64,000 bases of DNA from NCBI GenBank assembly GCA_018970725.1, contig JAGWVU010000006.1, positions 1 to 64,000 on the forward strand, read 5' to 3'. Source of the stretch: Verrucomicrobiota bacterium (GTDB lineage: Bacteria > Verrucomicrobiota > Verrucomicrobiia > Verrucomicrobiales > DEV007). A model generated the notes under the pieces. That model was not told the DNA's origin. It was given only the letters and a program-made list of their open reading frames with translations, and searched no databases. Position 1 is the stretch's first letter. Each line of letters starts with the position of its first letter. Shown in pieces: positions 32,910 to 41,510 of the stretch. The translations under genes were made by a program, and so were the position numbers.

Positions 32910-34481
32910 TCACGGGGCCATCACGGAACCACCGAAACGATGATCCTCGCTCACGTTGTATTTCTCCGCCACCCGTTGATTGGCGGCCGCCACCCGGGAG
33001 GCCTCGATCACCATGGGGCGCCCCTCCCCGAGAAACCGGATCACGTGGAAACCGCCCTCAGGCTGCGGATTGCCCAAGGCTTTGTGGACATCCTCGAGGG
33101 TCCGGATTTTCCTGCCGTTGATCTCATCCACCGCCTGATGCCGGAAAAGATCGAAGTGGGTGTTGATCTCGTCCGGTAGAATGTCCGTGAGGACCACGAT
33201 CTGGGGCCGGTCCTTGTAGACCTCGTCCTGACTGTAGAAGTTGAACAGGTAGCGGACGTTCAGATTGTTCACCCCGTGCGCCGCCATCATGTTGCGGTCG
33301 ACCGGTTGGAAGAGCAGCCCGGCAAAGACGACATACTGCGGCTTTTGGTCATACTGGTTCGCCTGGATGAGATACGGCAAAAAGCGTTTCAGGGTGATCT
33401 CCAGATCCATCGCCTTGCCTTGCCGGATCACCTTCAGCTTGACCACATCCCCCACATATTTCCGCTCCACGATCTCGTTCATGTTCACCCGGGAACCGAG
33501 CATGTTGACAAAGCCGTCGCTCGAAACCGGGAAGCCGTCCATCGCCACGATGATGTCCCCGGTCTGAAGCAACCCGCCAGCTGAACCCGCGCTGTCCGCA
33601 GAGGCGACCATCACCCCGATGCCGTCGTTGGGCAGGTTCAACGCCTTGCGCTGGGCCGGATTCTGCAGGTTGAAATGCGAGATCGCGAGGTCCGGGTAGT
33701 GATCGTATGTCCCGTCCGAGACATCTTCCAGGAAGCGATGGATCACCGGCACGGGAATCATGAACCCGGTGCTTTGGGCCACATCCCCGCTGTAGCCTTG
33801 GAAGGCCACTCCCACCACCATGCCCTCCTGGATCACCGGTCCTCCGCTGTTCCCGGGATTGATCGCCGCGTCAACCTGGATCGCCAGGTGGAAATCCACC
33901 CCGGAATGGGCGAACGATTGGAAGTCGATCCGCGACACGACGCCGCGTGTCACGGAAATCCGCTGCCCGCCGATGGGATACCCGACCGCGATGACGGTGC
34001 TGTTGAGAAGCGGAACGCCACCCAAGCGGAGCGGCCGGACGTTTTCAAAGGCGGAAGGATCCTTGAGAGCGAGCAGCGCGAGATCACAGTCGTGGGCGAT
34101 GTGCACGATCTCCGCCTCGTAAGGCTTCGGATCGTCCACCTTCTTCACGTACAGCAGACGGCTGTCACTGACCACATGGGCATTCGTCAAAAACCGGTTG
34201 GGCGCGATGAGGAAACCGGTGCCCACTCCCCCGCCCGTCCCTCCGGAATTCCACGGCACCCGGTAATTCGGTTCCCAGGATTGGTTTTCCACCCGCACAA
34301 TGGCGGCGAAGATGGCCTCGCCATCGGCCGGGGCCGGGGCGGCGGCTTGAGGAGGAGCGGGCGGTGCCGGTGCCGGGACCGGAGCGACCGGGACGGGTGC
34401 GAGCTGGGCCGGAGCCAGCGCCGACCCGGCAAGCAAGGCGGCCATTACCCGGAAGGCAAGATTCAGTTTCGGGATCATCAT
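32910..34481 (-). CDS. HtrA/DegP-type serine protease with PDZ domains
   Basis: A 523-residue exported protein (signal peptide ending about LAPAQ, followed by a Pro-Ala-rich linker to residue 50). The trypsin-like domain (about 55-250) has an intact triad: TNAHVV, HDCDLALL and NPGNSGGPV. A PDZ domain follows (about 275-370, with SADSAGSAGGLLQTGDIIVAMDG) and a second PDZ-like domain lies near the C-terminus (VLTDILPDEINTHFDLFRHQAVDEINGRKI). It would handle misfolded periplasmic proteins. It is first in an operon with a pseudo-protease paralogue and a HAD phosphatase. Confidence 0.87.
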   Translation of the reverse strand: MMIPKLNLAFRVMAALLAGSALAPAQLAPVPVAPVPAPAPPAPPQAAAPAPADGEAIFAAIVRVENQSWEPNYRVPWNSGGTGGGVGTGFLIAPNRFLTNAHVVSDSRLLYVKKVDDPKPYEAEIVHIAHDCDLALLALKDPSAFENVRPLRLGGVPLLNSTVIAVGYPIGGQRISVTRGVVSRIDFQSFAHSGVDFHLAIQVDAAINPGNSGGPVIQEGMVVGVAFQGYSGDVAQSTGFMIPVPVIHRFLEDVSDGTYDHYPDLAISHFNLQNPAQRKALNLPNDGIGVMVASADSAGSAGGLLQTGDIIVAMDGFPVSSDGFVNMLGSRVNMNEIVERKYVGDVVKLKVIRQGKAMDLEITLKRFLPYLIQANQYDQKPQYVVFAGLLFQPVDRNMMAAHGVNNLNVRYLFNFYSQDEVYKDRPQIVVLTDILPDEINTHFDLFRHQAVDEINGRKIRTLEDVHKALGNPQPEGGFHVIRFLGEGRPMVIEASRVAAANQRVAEKYNVSEDHRFGGSVMAP

Positions 34482-34518
34482 GAAAACAAAACGTTGCGGA
34501 ACAGCAGACGGACCATGA

Positions 34519-35634
34519 TCAGACGTTGAAGCGGAATTCCATCACGTCTCCATCTTTGACGACATACTCTTTCCCTTCGATCCGGAGTTTGCCGGCCTCG
34601 CGGGCCTTGGCGTGGGAACCGAGGGAGACGAGGTCCTCGAACGCGACCACTTCGGCGGCGATGAAGCCACGCTCGAAATCGGAGTGAATGACCCCGGCGG
34701 CCTGGGGGCATTTGGCACCCGCCGGGATGGTCCAGGCCCGGGTCTCCTTCTCCCCGGTGGTGAGGTAGGTGCGCAGGCCGAGCAAGGCATAAACCTCGCG
34801 GATCAGGTTGGAAACGCCGCTGTCGGTCACCCCCATGTCCTCGAGGAAAGCCGCTGCCTCCTCGGGCGCCAGATCGATCATCTCCTCCTCGATCCTCGCG
34901 GAAATGACCACCGCCCCCGCGCCGAGATGCGAGGCGGCGTAGGCGCGGACCTTGGACACCATCGGATGCGAGTCGGGGTCTTTTTGCGCGGAAGCCAGTT
35001 CCTCTTCGGCGACGTTGCAGGCGAAGAGCGTCGGCTTGGAACTCAACAAAAAGAATTCCCTGAGGACGGGGCGCTCTTCCTTGGGGACTTCCAGAGTGAT
35101 CGCCGGTTGTCCGGAATCGAGATGCGGAATGAGGCGTTCCATCAGATCCACCTCGCGCTTCGCTTCCTTGTCACCGGACTTCGCCTTTTTCTCGCGGGAG
35201 ACCATCCGCTTCTGCAGCGCCGCCAGATCGGACAGGATCAATTCGGCGTTGATGATCTCGATGTCCCGGATCGGATCGACCGAGCCCATCTCGTGGATGA
35301 TGTCGGGGTTCTCGAAACAACGGACCACCTGCACCACGGCGTCCGTCTCCCGGATGTTTGCCAGGAACTGGTTCCCGAGGCCCTGACCCTGGCTCGCCCC
35401 TTTGACCAGACCGGCGATGTCGACGATCTCGATCGCGGCAGGCACGGTTTTTTGGGATTTGGAAAGGGCTGACAAGACGTCGAGCCGCCGGTCCGGCACC
35501 GTCACCATCCCGACGTTCGGATCGATCGTACAAAACGGGAAATTCGCCGCCTGCGCCTTTCTCGTGCGGGTAACCGCATTGAAGAGCGTGGACTTTCCGA
35601 CGTTGGGCAATCCGACAATGCCTGCCTTTAACAT
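34519..35634 (-). CDS. ychF: Ribosome-binding ATPase YchF
   Basis: A product of about 371 residues from the ATG at 35634 (MLKAGIVGLPNVGKS), which fits the family length; upstream in-frame starts would add an unlikely extension. It has the Obg-family G domain with P-loop GLPNVGKST, the NFPFCTIDPN switch segment, DIAGLVKGASQGQGLGN, then the helical coiled-coil insert and a C-terminal TGS domain (TYLTTGEKETRAWTIPAG...DGDVMEFRFNV). YchF binds ATP rather than GTP and associates with ribosomes. It is divergent from the uracil-DNA glycosylase gene. Confidence 0.95.
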   Translation of the reverse strand: MLKAGIVGLPNVGKSTLFNAVTRTRKAQAANFPFCTIDPNVGMVTVPDRRLDVLSALSKSQKTVPAAIEIVDIAGLVKGASQGQGLGNQFLANIRETDAVVQVVRCFENPDIIHEMGSVDPIRDIEIINAELILSDLAALQKRMVSREKKAKSGDKEAKREVDLMERLIPHLDSGQPAITLEVPKEERPVLREFFLLSSKPTLFACNVAEEELASAQKDPDSHPMVSKVRAYAASHLGAGAVVISARIEEEMIDLAPEEAAAFLEDMGVTDSGVSNLIREVYALLGLRTYLTTGEKETRAWTIPAGAKCPQAAGVIHSDFERGFIAAEVVAFEDLVSLGSHAKAREAGKLRIEGKEYVVKDGDVMEFRFNV

Positions 35635-35722
35635 GGCGGCCAGACTAAACGACGCCCCCGGTATCGCACGTGAAAAATTGGTCTTTGCATCCATTCCCGG
35701 CCGGACGCATGCTCCGGGCAGG

Positions 35723-36457
35723 ATGACATCCGCCGACCGCATGCTGGCCGCCGCCGGGCAACTGACCGCTGTTCTGGAGGGATTCGCCTTTGGCGGCGGG
35801 GTGACCCATGTCTACAACCCCCTGACCTACGCGCACCGCCCTCACGAGGCCTACCTGCGCCGTTTTGGCGAGGGCCGGAAACGAGTGCTCTTCATGGGCA
35901 TGAACCCGGGCCCGTGGGGGATGGCCCAGACCGGGGTGCCATTCGGGGAAATCGCTGCCGTCCGGGATTGGATGGGGATCGAGGAGCCGGTCGACCGCCC
36001 GGAGCGGGAACATCCGAAACGGAGGATCGAGGGGTTCGCCTGCCAGAAATCGGAGGTCAGCGGCCGCCGCCTCTGGGGGCTCTTCGCCGCACGATCCGAT
36101 GGCGCAAACGCTTTTTTCCGGGAGCATTTTGTGATCAACTATTGCCCGCTCGTCTTCATGGAAGCCAGCGGCCGCAACCGGACCCCGGACAAACTCTCCG
36201 CGGTCGGGCAAGCCTTTCTGGAGAAGGCCTGTGACGCCTGCCTCGCGACGGCGATCGCCGCGCTGGAACCGGAGTGGCTCATCGGCGTGGGCGCGTATGC
36301 CGAAGCCGCCTTGCAGAGAGTGGCCTCCGCCTCCGGCGCGCGGGTCAAAACCGGCAGGATCCTCCACCCCAGCCCCGCCAGCCCGGCCGCCAACCGCGGT
36401 TGGGCGGAGGCCGCGACCCGCCAGCTGGAGGCCCAGGGCGTCTGGCCGATCCGATGA
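35723..36457 (+). CDS. SMUG1-type uracil-DNA glycosylase
   Basis: A 244-residue protein from the ATG at 35723, which has GGGCAGG just upstream. The signature GMNPGPWGMAQTGVPFG (about 57-73) is almost identical to that of SMUG1, and the C-terminal HPSPASPAANRGW forms the minor-groove motif. The enzyme would excise uracil or oxidised pyrimidines from DNA in base excision repair. Length fits the bacterial SMUG family. Its stop overlaps the start of a 33-codon open frame (ATGA at 36454-36457). Confidence 0.9.
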   Translation: MTSADRMLAAAGQLTAVLEGFAFGGGVTHVYNPLTYAHRPHEAYLRRFGEGRKRVLFMGMNPGPWGMAQTGVPFGEIAAVRDWMGIEEPVDRPEREHPKRRIEGFACQKSEVSGRRLWGLFAARSDGANAFFREHFVINYCPLVFMEASGRNRTPDKLSAVGQAFLEKACDACLATAIAALEPEWLIGVGAYAEAALQRVASASGARVKTGRILHPSPASPAANRGWAEAATRQLEAQGVWPIR

Positions 36458-36555
36458 CCACGCCCAAGACGGACGCGCTCCTTCTCGGCGGGAACTCCCT
36501 TTACGCGAGCCTCTGCCTTCTCGGAGCCGTCTTCTTCATCCTCCGCCCGGACTGA
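36454..36555 (+). CDS. Possible 33-residue membrane microprotein
   Basis: An ATG at 36454 overlaps the stop of the glycosylase gene as ATGA and opens a 33-codon frame with one hydrophobic segment (SLYASLCLLGAVFFIL) preceded by a polar N-terminus and ending RPD. The overlap suggests translational coupling. No family is recognised and the frame is short, so this could be chance. Confidence 0.35.
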   Translation: MTTPKTDALLLGGNSLYASLCLLGAVFFILRPD

Positions 36556-37070
36556 AAACCCGCCGGAAACAGCGGCACCGCAAAAACCGGACGTCGAAAA
36601 TCGCAAGCCGGAGGGAAAGAGGAGGAAGGAAAGGGAAAATCCCGCCATTCCTACGGGGAGAGCGTCAGGATGCTGAAAATTCAGCTTGTCTGACAAGCTC
36701 AATTCTGAGAAATTCGAACGAGATCAGGGGAAGGAGCGTCCAATAGATTCCAAACCGTTTCACCTGAGTGGTGGAAGAGGGAAACCGGGTCCGAGGGCCC
36801 GCGACGCCCGCCATGACCCGATGAGGGGCAAGCCCGTGAGGGAAGGAGACAAGCGACCGGAACAAAAAGGAGAAGCGATCGAAACGACCCACACCGCCCG
36901 ACCGATTGGCAAAAAGCCCGGGACCAACCCGAAAAAGCACCCACGTGGGAACGATTCCTGCGCCAAGGGGGTTAGAGCGGGCGTGGTGGCATTCTTGATC
37001 CTCCCTCCCCTCCCCTGACAGCTGAACCAAGAACCGAAAACAAACAAGATCCACAGCCCAGCACAAAAAC
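36556..37070. other. Long leader region upstream of sigma factor gene
   Basis: About 515 bases without a convincing gene; a 110-codon frame from a TTG at 36686 is very basic and low-complexity and is not accepted. The region contains a perfect palindrome at 36683-36699 and a small CCCACGTGGG palindrome at 36940-36949. It probably carries the promoter and long untranslated leader of the sigma factor gene. Confidence 0.5.
36683..36699. promoter_or_regulatory. Perfect 17-base palindrome, candidate operator
   Basis: AGCTTGTCTGACAAGCT has perfect 8-base arms around a single T. Its core TTGTCTGACAA fits the TNGT-N3-ACNA pattern reported for FadR-subfamily GntR repressor operators. It lies about 370 bases upstream of the sigma factor gene in otherwise gene-free DNA, which favours a regulatory site over chance. 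No GntR gene is seen in the window. Confidence 0.5.
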
Positions 37071-38042
37071 ATGTCCAATCTTGAATTAGACGGAGGCATT
37101 AAGATTTACCTTCGGGAGATCGGAAAAACCCCGCTCCTCACGCGTGAGCAGGAGGTGGAACTCGCCGAGCGCATCAAGGCGGGTGATCTCGACGCGCGAG
37201 CCCACATGATCAAGGCCAACCTCCGCCTGGTCGTGAAAATCGCCCAGGACTACGCCAACTACGGCCTGCCCCTGCTCGACCTCATTTCGGAAGGGAATAT
37301 CGGCCTCATGAAGGCGGTGGAACGTTTCGATCCCAACAAGGGGGGCAAGCTCTCCACCTACGCTGCTTGGTGGATCAAGCAATCCATCAAGCGCGCCCTG
37401 GCCAACCAGTCCAAGACGATCCGTCTCCCAGTCCACATGGTGGACAAAATCTCCAAGATGCGCCGCCTCGCCATGGTGCTCGCCGAAGAGCTCGGCCGTG
37501 AACCGACCGACGAGGAATTGGCCGAGGAGATCGGGATCGACCGCGCCAAGCTGGCTCATCTCAAGGCGGCTTCGTTGCGGCCCGCGTCCCTCGACGCGCC
37601 GATCAGTGACGATGACAACACCGAGTTCGGTGAAATCATCGGCGATGACCGGGCGCAGACCCCCTTGGAGCTTCTCAGCCACAAGAACATGCACGGGCAG
37701 CTCGACGGGCTTCTCGGGGTTCTCGATGAGCGGGAGCGCCGCATCGTGGATGCACGCTTCGGTCTCAACGGGGAAAAACCGAAGACCCTCGAGGAAGTCG
37801 GCCAGGAGTTCGGCGTGACCCGGGAACGGATCCGCCAGCTGCAAAACATCGCCCTGAAAAAACTGCGCCGCGCGCTTCAAAAACGCGAGGACCCCGGCCC
37901 GAAACCGGCCAAGGGCCTGACGGCGAACCTTCAGGAGCACAAGGAAAAGGTCAGGGCACGCCGCGCCGCGGAAATGGGCGATTCTTACGGGGATTTCGAT
38001 TCCGAGGAGGAAGAGGCCATGGCCGAGGCGGGCGAGATCTGA
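37071..38042 (+). CDS. RpoD/SigA-type sigma-70 factor lacking region 1.1
   Basis: A 323-residue sigma-70 protein with region 1.2 (DGGIKIYLREIGKTPLLTREQEVELAERI), region 2 (NLRLVVKIAQDYANYGLPLLDLISEGNIGLMKAVERFDP and the STYAAWWIKQSIKRAL DNA-melting helix), region 3 (AMVLAEELGREPTDEELAEEIG) and region 4 with the helix-turn-helix KTLEEVGQEFGVTRERIRQLQ. Region 1.1 and the non-conserved insert of E. coli RpoD are absent, and a 45-residue tail ending in an acidic run follows region 4. The protein is either the housekeeping sigma of this lineage or a close group 2 relative. Confidence 0.88.
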   Translation: MSNLELDGGIKIYLREIGKTPLLTREQEVELAERIKAGDLDARAHMIKANLRLVVKIAQDYANYGLPLLDLISEGNIGLMKAVERFDPNKGGKLSTYAAWWIKQSIKRALANQSKTIRLPVHMVDKISKMRRLAMVLAEELGREPTDEELAEEIGIDRAKLAHLKAASLRPASLDAPISDDDNTEFGEIIGDDRAQTPLELLSHKNMHGQLDGLLGVLDERERRIVDARFGLNGEKPKTLEEVGQEFGVTRERIRQLQNIALKKLRRALQKREDPGPKPAKGLTANLQEHKEKVRARRAAEMGDSYGDFDSEEEEAMAEAGEI

Positions 38043-38132
38043 GACTCCCCGATTTTCGCCCCGGCGCCGCCGCGTTCAGGCTCCCTGTCTGGACGCGGCG
38101 GCTCCCGGAGCCCCTTCCCCTTTTCGCCGCCC

Positions 38133-39308
38133 GTGAAACTCGCCTCCGGTTCGCATCTCGCCTACTGCACGAACATCCATCGCGGCGAGTCCTGGGATGA
38201 AACCTTCACCGCCCTCCGGCAGCATACCCTTGCCGTGCGCCAGGCGGTGGCCCCCGGTGCACCTTTCGCCATCGGCCTGCGTCTCGGAGCCCGCGCCGCC
38301 GAAGAACTCCGGCGCGAGCCCGGCCTCCTGAGTGCGTTCCGCTCCTGGCTGGACCGGGAGAACTGCTACGTGGTTTCCCTCAACGGATTTCCCTACGGCC
38401 AATTCCATGGAACCAGGGTCAAGGAACAGGTCTATGCACCGGACTGGTCCACCCCGGAACGTCTGGCCTACACCCGGACGCTTTTCGACCTGCTCGACCA
38501 AATCGCGCCCCCGGGCGAGTCCATTGGCGTGAGCACTCTCCCGGGATCGTTCAAGGAGTTCATGGAGGGCGACGACGGGTCCCGGCTCACGCGGATCGAG
38601 GACCATCTGCTCGCCTGTTCACGCCATATCGACGAATTGCGGGAACGCGGCGGGCGGGACATCCATCTCGGACTCGAGCCCGAGCCTCTCGGCCTTTTTG
38701 AAACGTCGCGGGAAACGGTGGACTTCATGGAGCGGTTGCTCCAGCGCGCCGGTGATCCGGGTTCCGTCCTGAGAAACATCGGGGTGAATTACGATACCTG
38801 CCACCTCGCGGTGGAGTATGAGGAAGCCGGGGAGGCCTTGGCCCGGCTCCGCGGCGCCGGCTTGCGCATCAGCAAGTTGCATCTCAGTTCCGCCCTTCGT
38901 TTTCACCCGGATGCGGTCTCCCTCGCCGGGGTGGAGGCGTTCCGGGAAGAAGTCTATCTCCATCAGGTGATCGCCCGCCACGCCGATGGTTCCCTGACCC
39001 GCCACCGGGACCTTCCTCCCGCTCTGGCCGCGGTCGCGGCGGGAAACCCGCCGGGGGAGGAATGGCGGGTCCATTTTCACATCCCGCTGCACGAAGCCCC
39101 GATGTCTCCGTTCGGGGATACCCGGGATCACCTGCTCGCGACCCTCGACGTCTTGCGGGAGGACCCGGGTTTCTGTCCGCATCTGGAAATGGAGACCTAC
39201 ACATGGGAAGTCCTGCCCGGGAGCCTGCGGGATGCGGAAGTGAGTCTCCAGTTGATCCGGGAATACGAATGGACCCTCACCGCGCTCCGGGCCCGCAATC
39301 TGGCATGA
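38133..39308 (+). CDS. eboE: EboE-like TIM-barrel metabolite traffic protein
   Basis: A 391-residue protein with a GTG start (no better ATG nearby). It has a xylose-isomerase-like TIM-barrel pattern: TNIHRGESWDETF at the N-terminus, the NGFPYGQFHGTRVKEQVYAPDW block, GLEPEPLGLFET, NIGVNYDTCHLAVEYE and HFHIPLH, which supply candidate metal ligands (Glu, Asp, His). These are hallmarks of EboE. The ebo cluster is found in cyanobacteria, other bacteria and some algal endosymbionts and is linked to making or moving a prenylated cyclitol-like metabolite. Its stop overlaps the start of the UbiA-family gene by 4 bases. Confidence 0.85.
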   Translation: MKLASGSHLAYCTNIHRGESWDETFTALRQHTLAVRQAVAPGAPFAIGLRLGARAAEELRREPGLLSAFRSWLDRENCYVVSLNGFPYGQFHGTRVKEQVYAPDWSTPERLAYTRTLFDLLDQIAPPGESIGVSTLPGSFKEFMEGDDGSRLTRIEDHLLACSRHIDELRERGGRDIHLGLEPEPLGLFETSRETVDFMERLLQRAGDPGSVLRNIGVNYDTCHLAVEYEEAGEALARLRGAGLRISKLHLSSALRFHPDAVSLAGVEAFREEVYLHQVIARHADGSLTRHRDLPPALAAVAAGNPPGEEWRVHFHIPLHEAPMSPFGDTRDHLLATLDVLREDPGFCPHLEMETYTWEVLPGSLRDAEVSLQLIREYEWTLTALRARNLA

Positions 39309-40162
39309 GCCGGAGGCATGGCCGCACCCTTCTGATCCTCGGGAGGGTGTCGAATCTTCCGACCGTCTGGGCCAATGTCCTCACCGGCTGGTTTCTCGGG
39401 GGAGGCACCCCGGATGGCCGGCTCCCCGTCGCCATGCTTGCTGCCAGTCTGGTCTACTACGCGGGGATGGTCTGGAACGACGTTCACGACGCGGAATGGG
39501 ACCGGGAACACGGCAAGCGCCGACCCATCCCGCTGGGACAAATCTCCCGGAACGCGGCTTTCGGGGTCGCCTCCTTCACCACTCTGGCCGGATTCGGCAC
39601 CCTTTGGCGCCTCGGCGCGGCACCGGTCTGGCTGGCGGGGCTGGCGCTCTCGATCGGTCTCTACACGGTCCTGCACAAACGTTGGGCCGGCTCCATCTGG
39701 TTGATGGGTGCCTGCCGGCTCTTTCTGCTCGTCTCGACCGCCTCGGTCCCGGGGACTTCCCCGCCCGCCGTCTGGTTGTGGGGAGGGAGCCTCCTGCTTT
39801 ACGTGGCCGGAATCACCCTCGCGGCGAGGGGCGAGGACGGGGATGGCCGGGTTCCCTGCACGGCCCGACTGCTGCTCTGGACCCCGGCGGCGCTCGGCCT
39901 TGCGTTGACCGGGCAGACCGGACCGCCAGGGATTTGGGCTGCCTTGGGCGCGGTGATCCTCTTTCTCGGCTGGCAATGGCGGGTCCACCGCGGTTTTTTG
40001 AAAGGAACCACCCCCGTAGGACCGTTCATCGGTCAACTGCTGGCGGGCATGGTGCTCGTCGATGCCATGGCCCTTGCCCCTCTCAGCCTTCCGGCCGCTG
40101 CGGTCTGCGCGGCCCTGCTGCCCCTGAACCGCGGGCTGCAACGCCTCGTGCCCGCAACCTGA
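39305..40162 (+). CDS. eboC: EboC-like UbiA prenyltransferase
   Basis: A 285-residue integral membrane protein with about eight hydrophobic segments, starting at the ATG (39305) that overlaps the eboE stop. It carries the UbiA aspartate-rich motif NDVHDAEWDREHGKRRPIP, which binds the Mg-pyrophosphate of the prenyl donor; the second Asp-rich motif of typical UbiA enzymes is not obvious, as is usual for EboC. It would attach an isoprenoid chain to the cyclitol-type product of the next gene, in the inner membrane. It is the middle gene of eboE-eboC-eboD. Confidence 0.85.
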   Translation: MSRRHGRTLLILGRVSNLPTVWANVLTGWFLGGGTPDGRLPVAMLAASLVYYAGMVWNDVHDAEWDREHGKRRPIPLGQISRNAAFGVASFTTLAGFGTLWRLGAAPVWLAGLALSIGLYTVLHKRWAGSIWLMGACRLFLLVSTASVPGTSPPAVWLWGGSLLLYVAGITLAARGEDGDGRVPCTARLLLWTPAALGLALTGQTGPPGIWAALGAVILFLGWQWRVHRGFLKGTTPVGPFIGQLLAGMVLVDAMALAPLSLPAAAVCAALLPLNRGLQRLVPAT

Positions 40163-40237
40163 AGCCCGCGGACTTGACGCTCCGCCCGCCAGAGCGGAAA
40201 TTCCCCGTTTCCGCTCCCCCGCATCCTCTCCCGCCCG

Positions 40238-41434
40238 ATGATCACCCGGACCATTCAGTTGACCTACGAGCACCGCGTGATCTTCACGCGGTCCATCTTC
40301 GATCCGGCCAACCCGGTCTTGCGGGATCTCATCGCCACGGCCCGCGGGACCGGCCGGCACCCGGTCAAGACCCTACTCGTTGTCGACCAAGGCCTTGCGA
40401 CCGCCGATCCCCTGCTGGAAGAGCGGATCGCCCGTTACGCGGAAGCTCACCGGGAAGTCATCGGGTTCACCGGCGCGCCCCTCCTTCTTCCCGGCGGGGA
40501 GGCCTGCAAGAATGATTGGAGCTTGGTCGAACGCATCTGGCAACGCATCCATGCCGATGGCATTTGCCGCCACTCCTTCGTCATCGCCGCCGGAGGCGGG
40601 GCCTTGCTCGACCTGACCGGATTCGCCGCGACCACGGCGCACCGGGGGATCCGGCATATCCGCCTCCCCACCACCACCTTGAGCCAGGGCGACGGCGGCG
40701 TCGGCGTGAAGAACGGAGTGAATTACTTCGGCAAAAAAAATTGGGTTGGCACTTTCGCCATCCCCCACGCCGTCGTCAACGATCTCGATTTCCTCCGCCT
40801 CCTTCCTCCGCCGCAACGCCGGGCCGGGATCATCGAGGCCATCAAGGTCTCCCTCATCCGGGACCGTTCCCTCTTCGAAACCATGGAGGCGATGTCCGGT
40901 TCGCTGGCCCAGCTGGAGGAGCAGGCCCTGGAGACCGTCATCCGGCGGAGCGCGGAATTGCACATGAACCATATCGCCCTCGGCGGGGACCCCTTCGAAC
41001 TGGGCTCCGCCCGGCCGCTCGATTTCGGGCATTGGTCCGCCCACAAGTTGGAACAGATCTCCGGGTTCCGCCTCGGCCATGGCGAAGCGGTGGCCATCGG
41101 CATGGCCGTCGACCTGATCTACGCGCACCGCCTCGGTCTGCTTTCTGCCGAGGATGAACAACGCGCCCTGAGCCTGATCCGCGCGGTCGGCTTTGATCTC
41201 CATGCCCCCGAACTCACCATCCGTCAGAACGGGGAACTGGTCATCGTCCGCGGTCTGGAGGAGTTTCGGGAGCACCTCGGAGGAGAACTCACCATCACGC
41301 TGGTCACCGGGATCGGCCGCGCCGTGGAGGTTCACGAAATGGACACCACGGTGCTGTCCCAGGTGCTCGACGAACTGACGGTCCGCTTCGGATCCGCCCA
41401 AGCCGGCCCGGTCTCCGCTTCGCGGGTAGCCTGA
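40238..41434 (+). CDS. eboD: EboD-like sugar phosphate cyclase
   Basis: A 398-residue member of the sugar phosphate cyclase (dehydroquinate synthase-like) superfamily. NAD-binding and metal blocks are visible: AAGGGALLDLTGFAA, RLPTTTLSQGDGGVGVKNGVNYFGKKN, IIEAIKVSLIRD, DFGHWSAHKLEQ and GHGEAVAIGM, the last three providing the Glu-His-His zinc site. The GVGVKNGVNYFGKKN segment is closer to EEVS/EboD enzymes, which cyclise sedoheptulose 7-phosphate or a related sugar, than to AroB. It begins 75 bases after eboC and completes the local ebo set. Confidence 0.88.
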   Translation: MITRTIQLTYEHRVIFTRSIFDPANPVLRDLIATARGTGRHPVKTLLVVDQGLATADPLLEERIARYAEAHREVIGFTGAPLLLPGGEACKNDWSLVERIWQRIHADGICRHSFVIAAGGGALLDLTGFAATTAHRGIRHIRLPTTTLSQGDGGVGVKNGVNYFGKKNWVGTFAIPHAVVNDLDFLRLLPPPQRRAGIIEAIKVSLIRDRSLFETMEAMSGSLAQLEEQALETVIRRSAELHMNHIALGGDPFELGSARPLDFGHWSAHKLEQISGFRLGHGEAVAIGMAVDLIYAHRLGLLSAEDEQRALSLIRAVGFDLHAPELTIRQNGELVIVRGLEEFREHLGGELTITLVTGIGRAVEVHEMDTTVLSQVLDELTVRFGSAQAGPVSASRVA

Positions 41435-41510
41435 TCCCGCCGTGGCTTTTCCGCTTGACCTCAGGGGTCTTCCGTTGCGAGCTTGCAGGGAGAACCAGCT
41501 CTCACCCTCC

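Noticed and set aside
36686-37018. A 110-codon basic frame upstream of the sigma factor
   Set aside because: It starts with TTG inside a palindrome, is dominated by Lys, Arg, Gly and Pro, and shows no domain or ribosome site.
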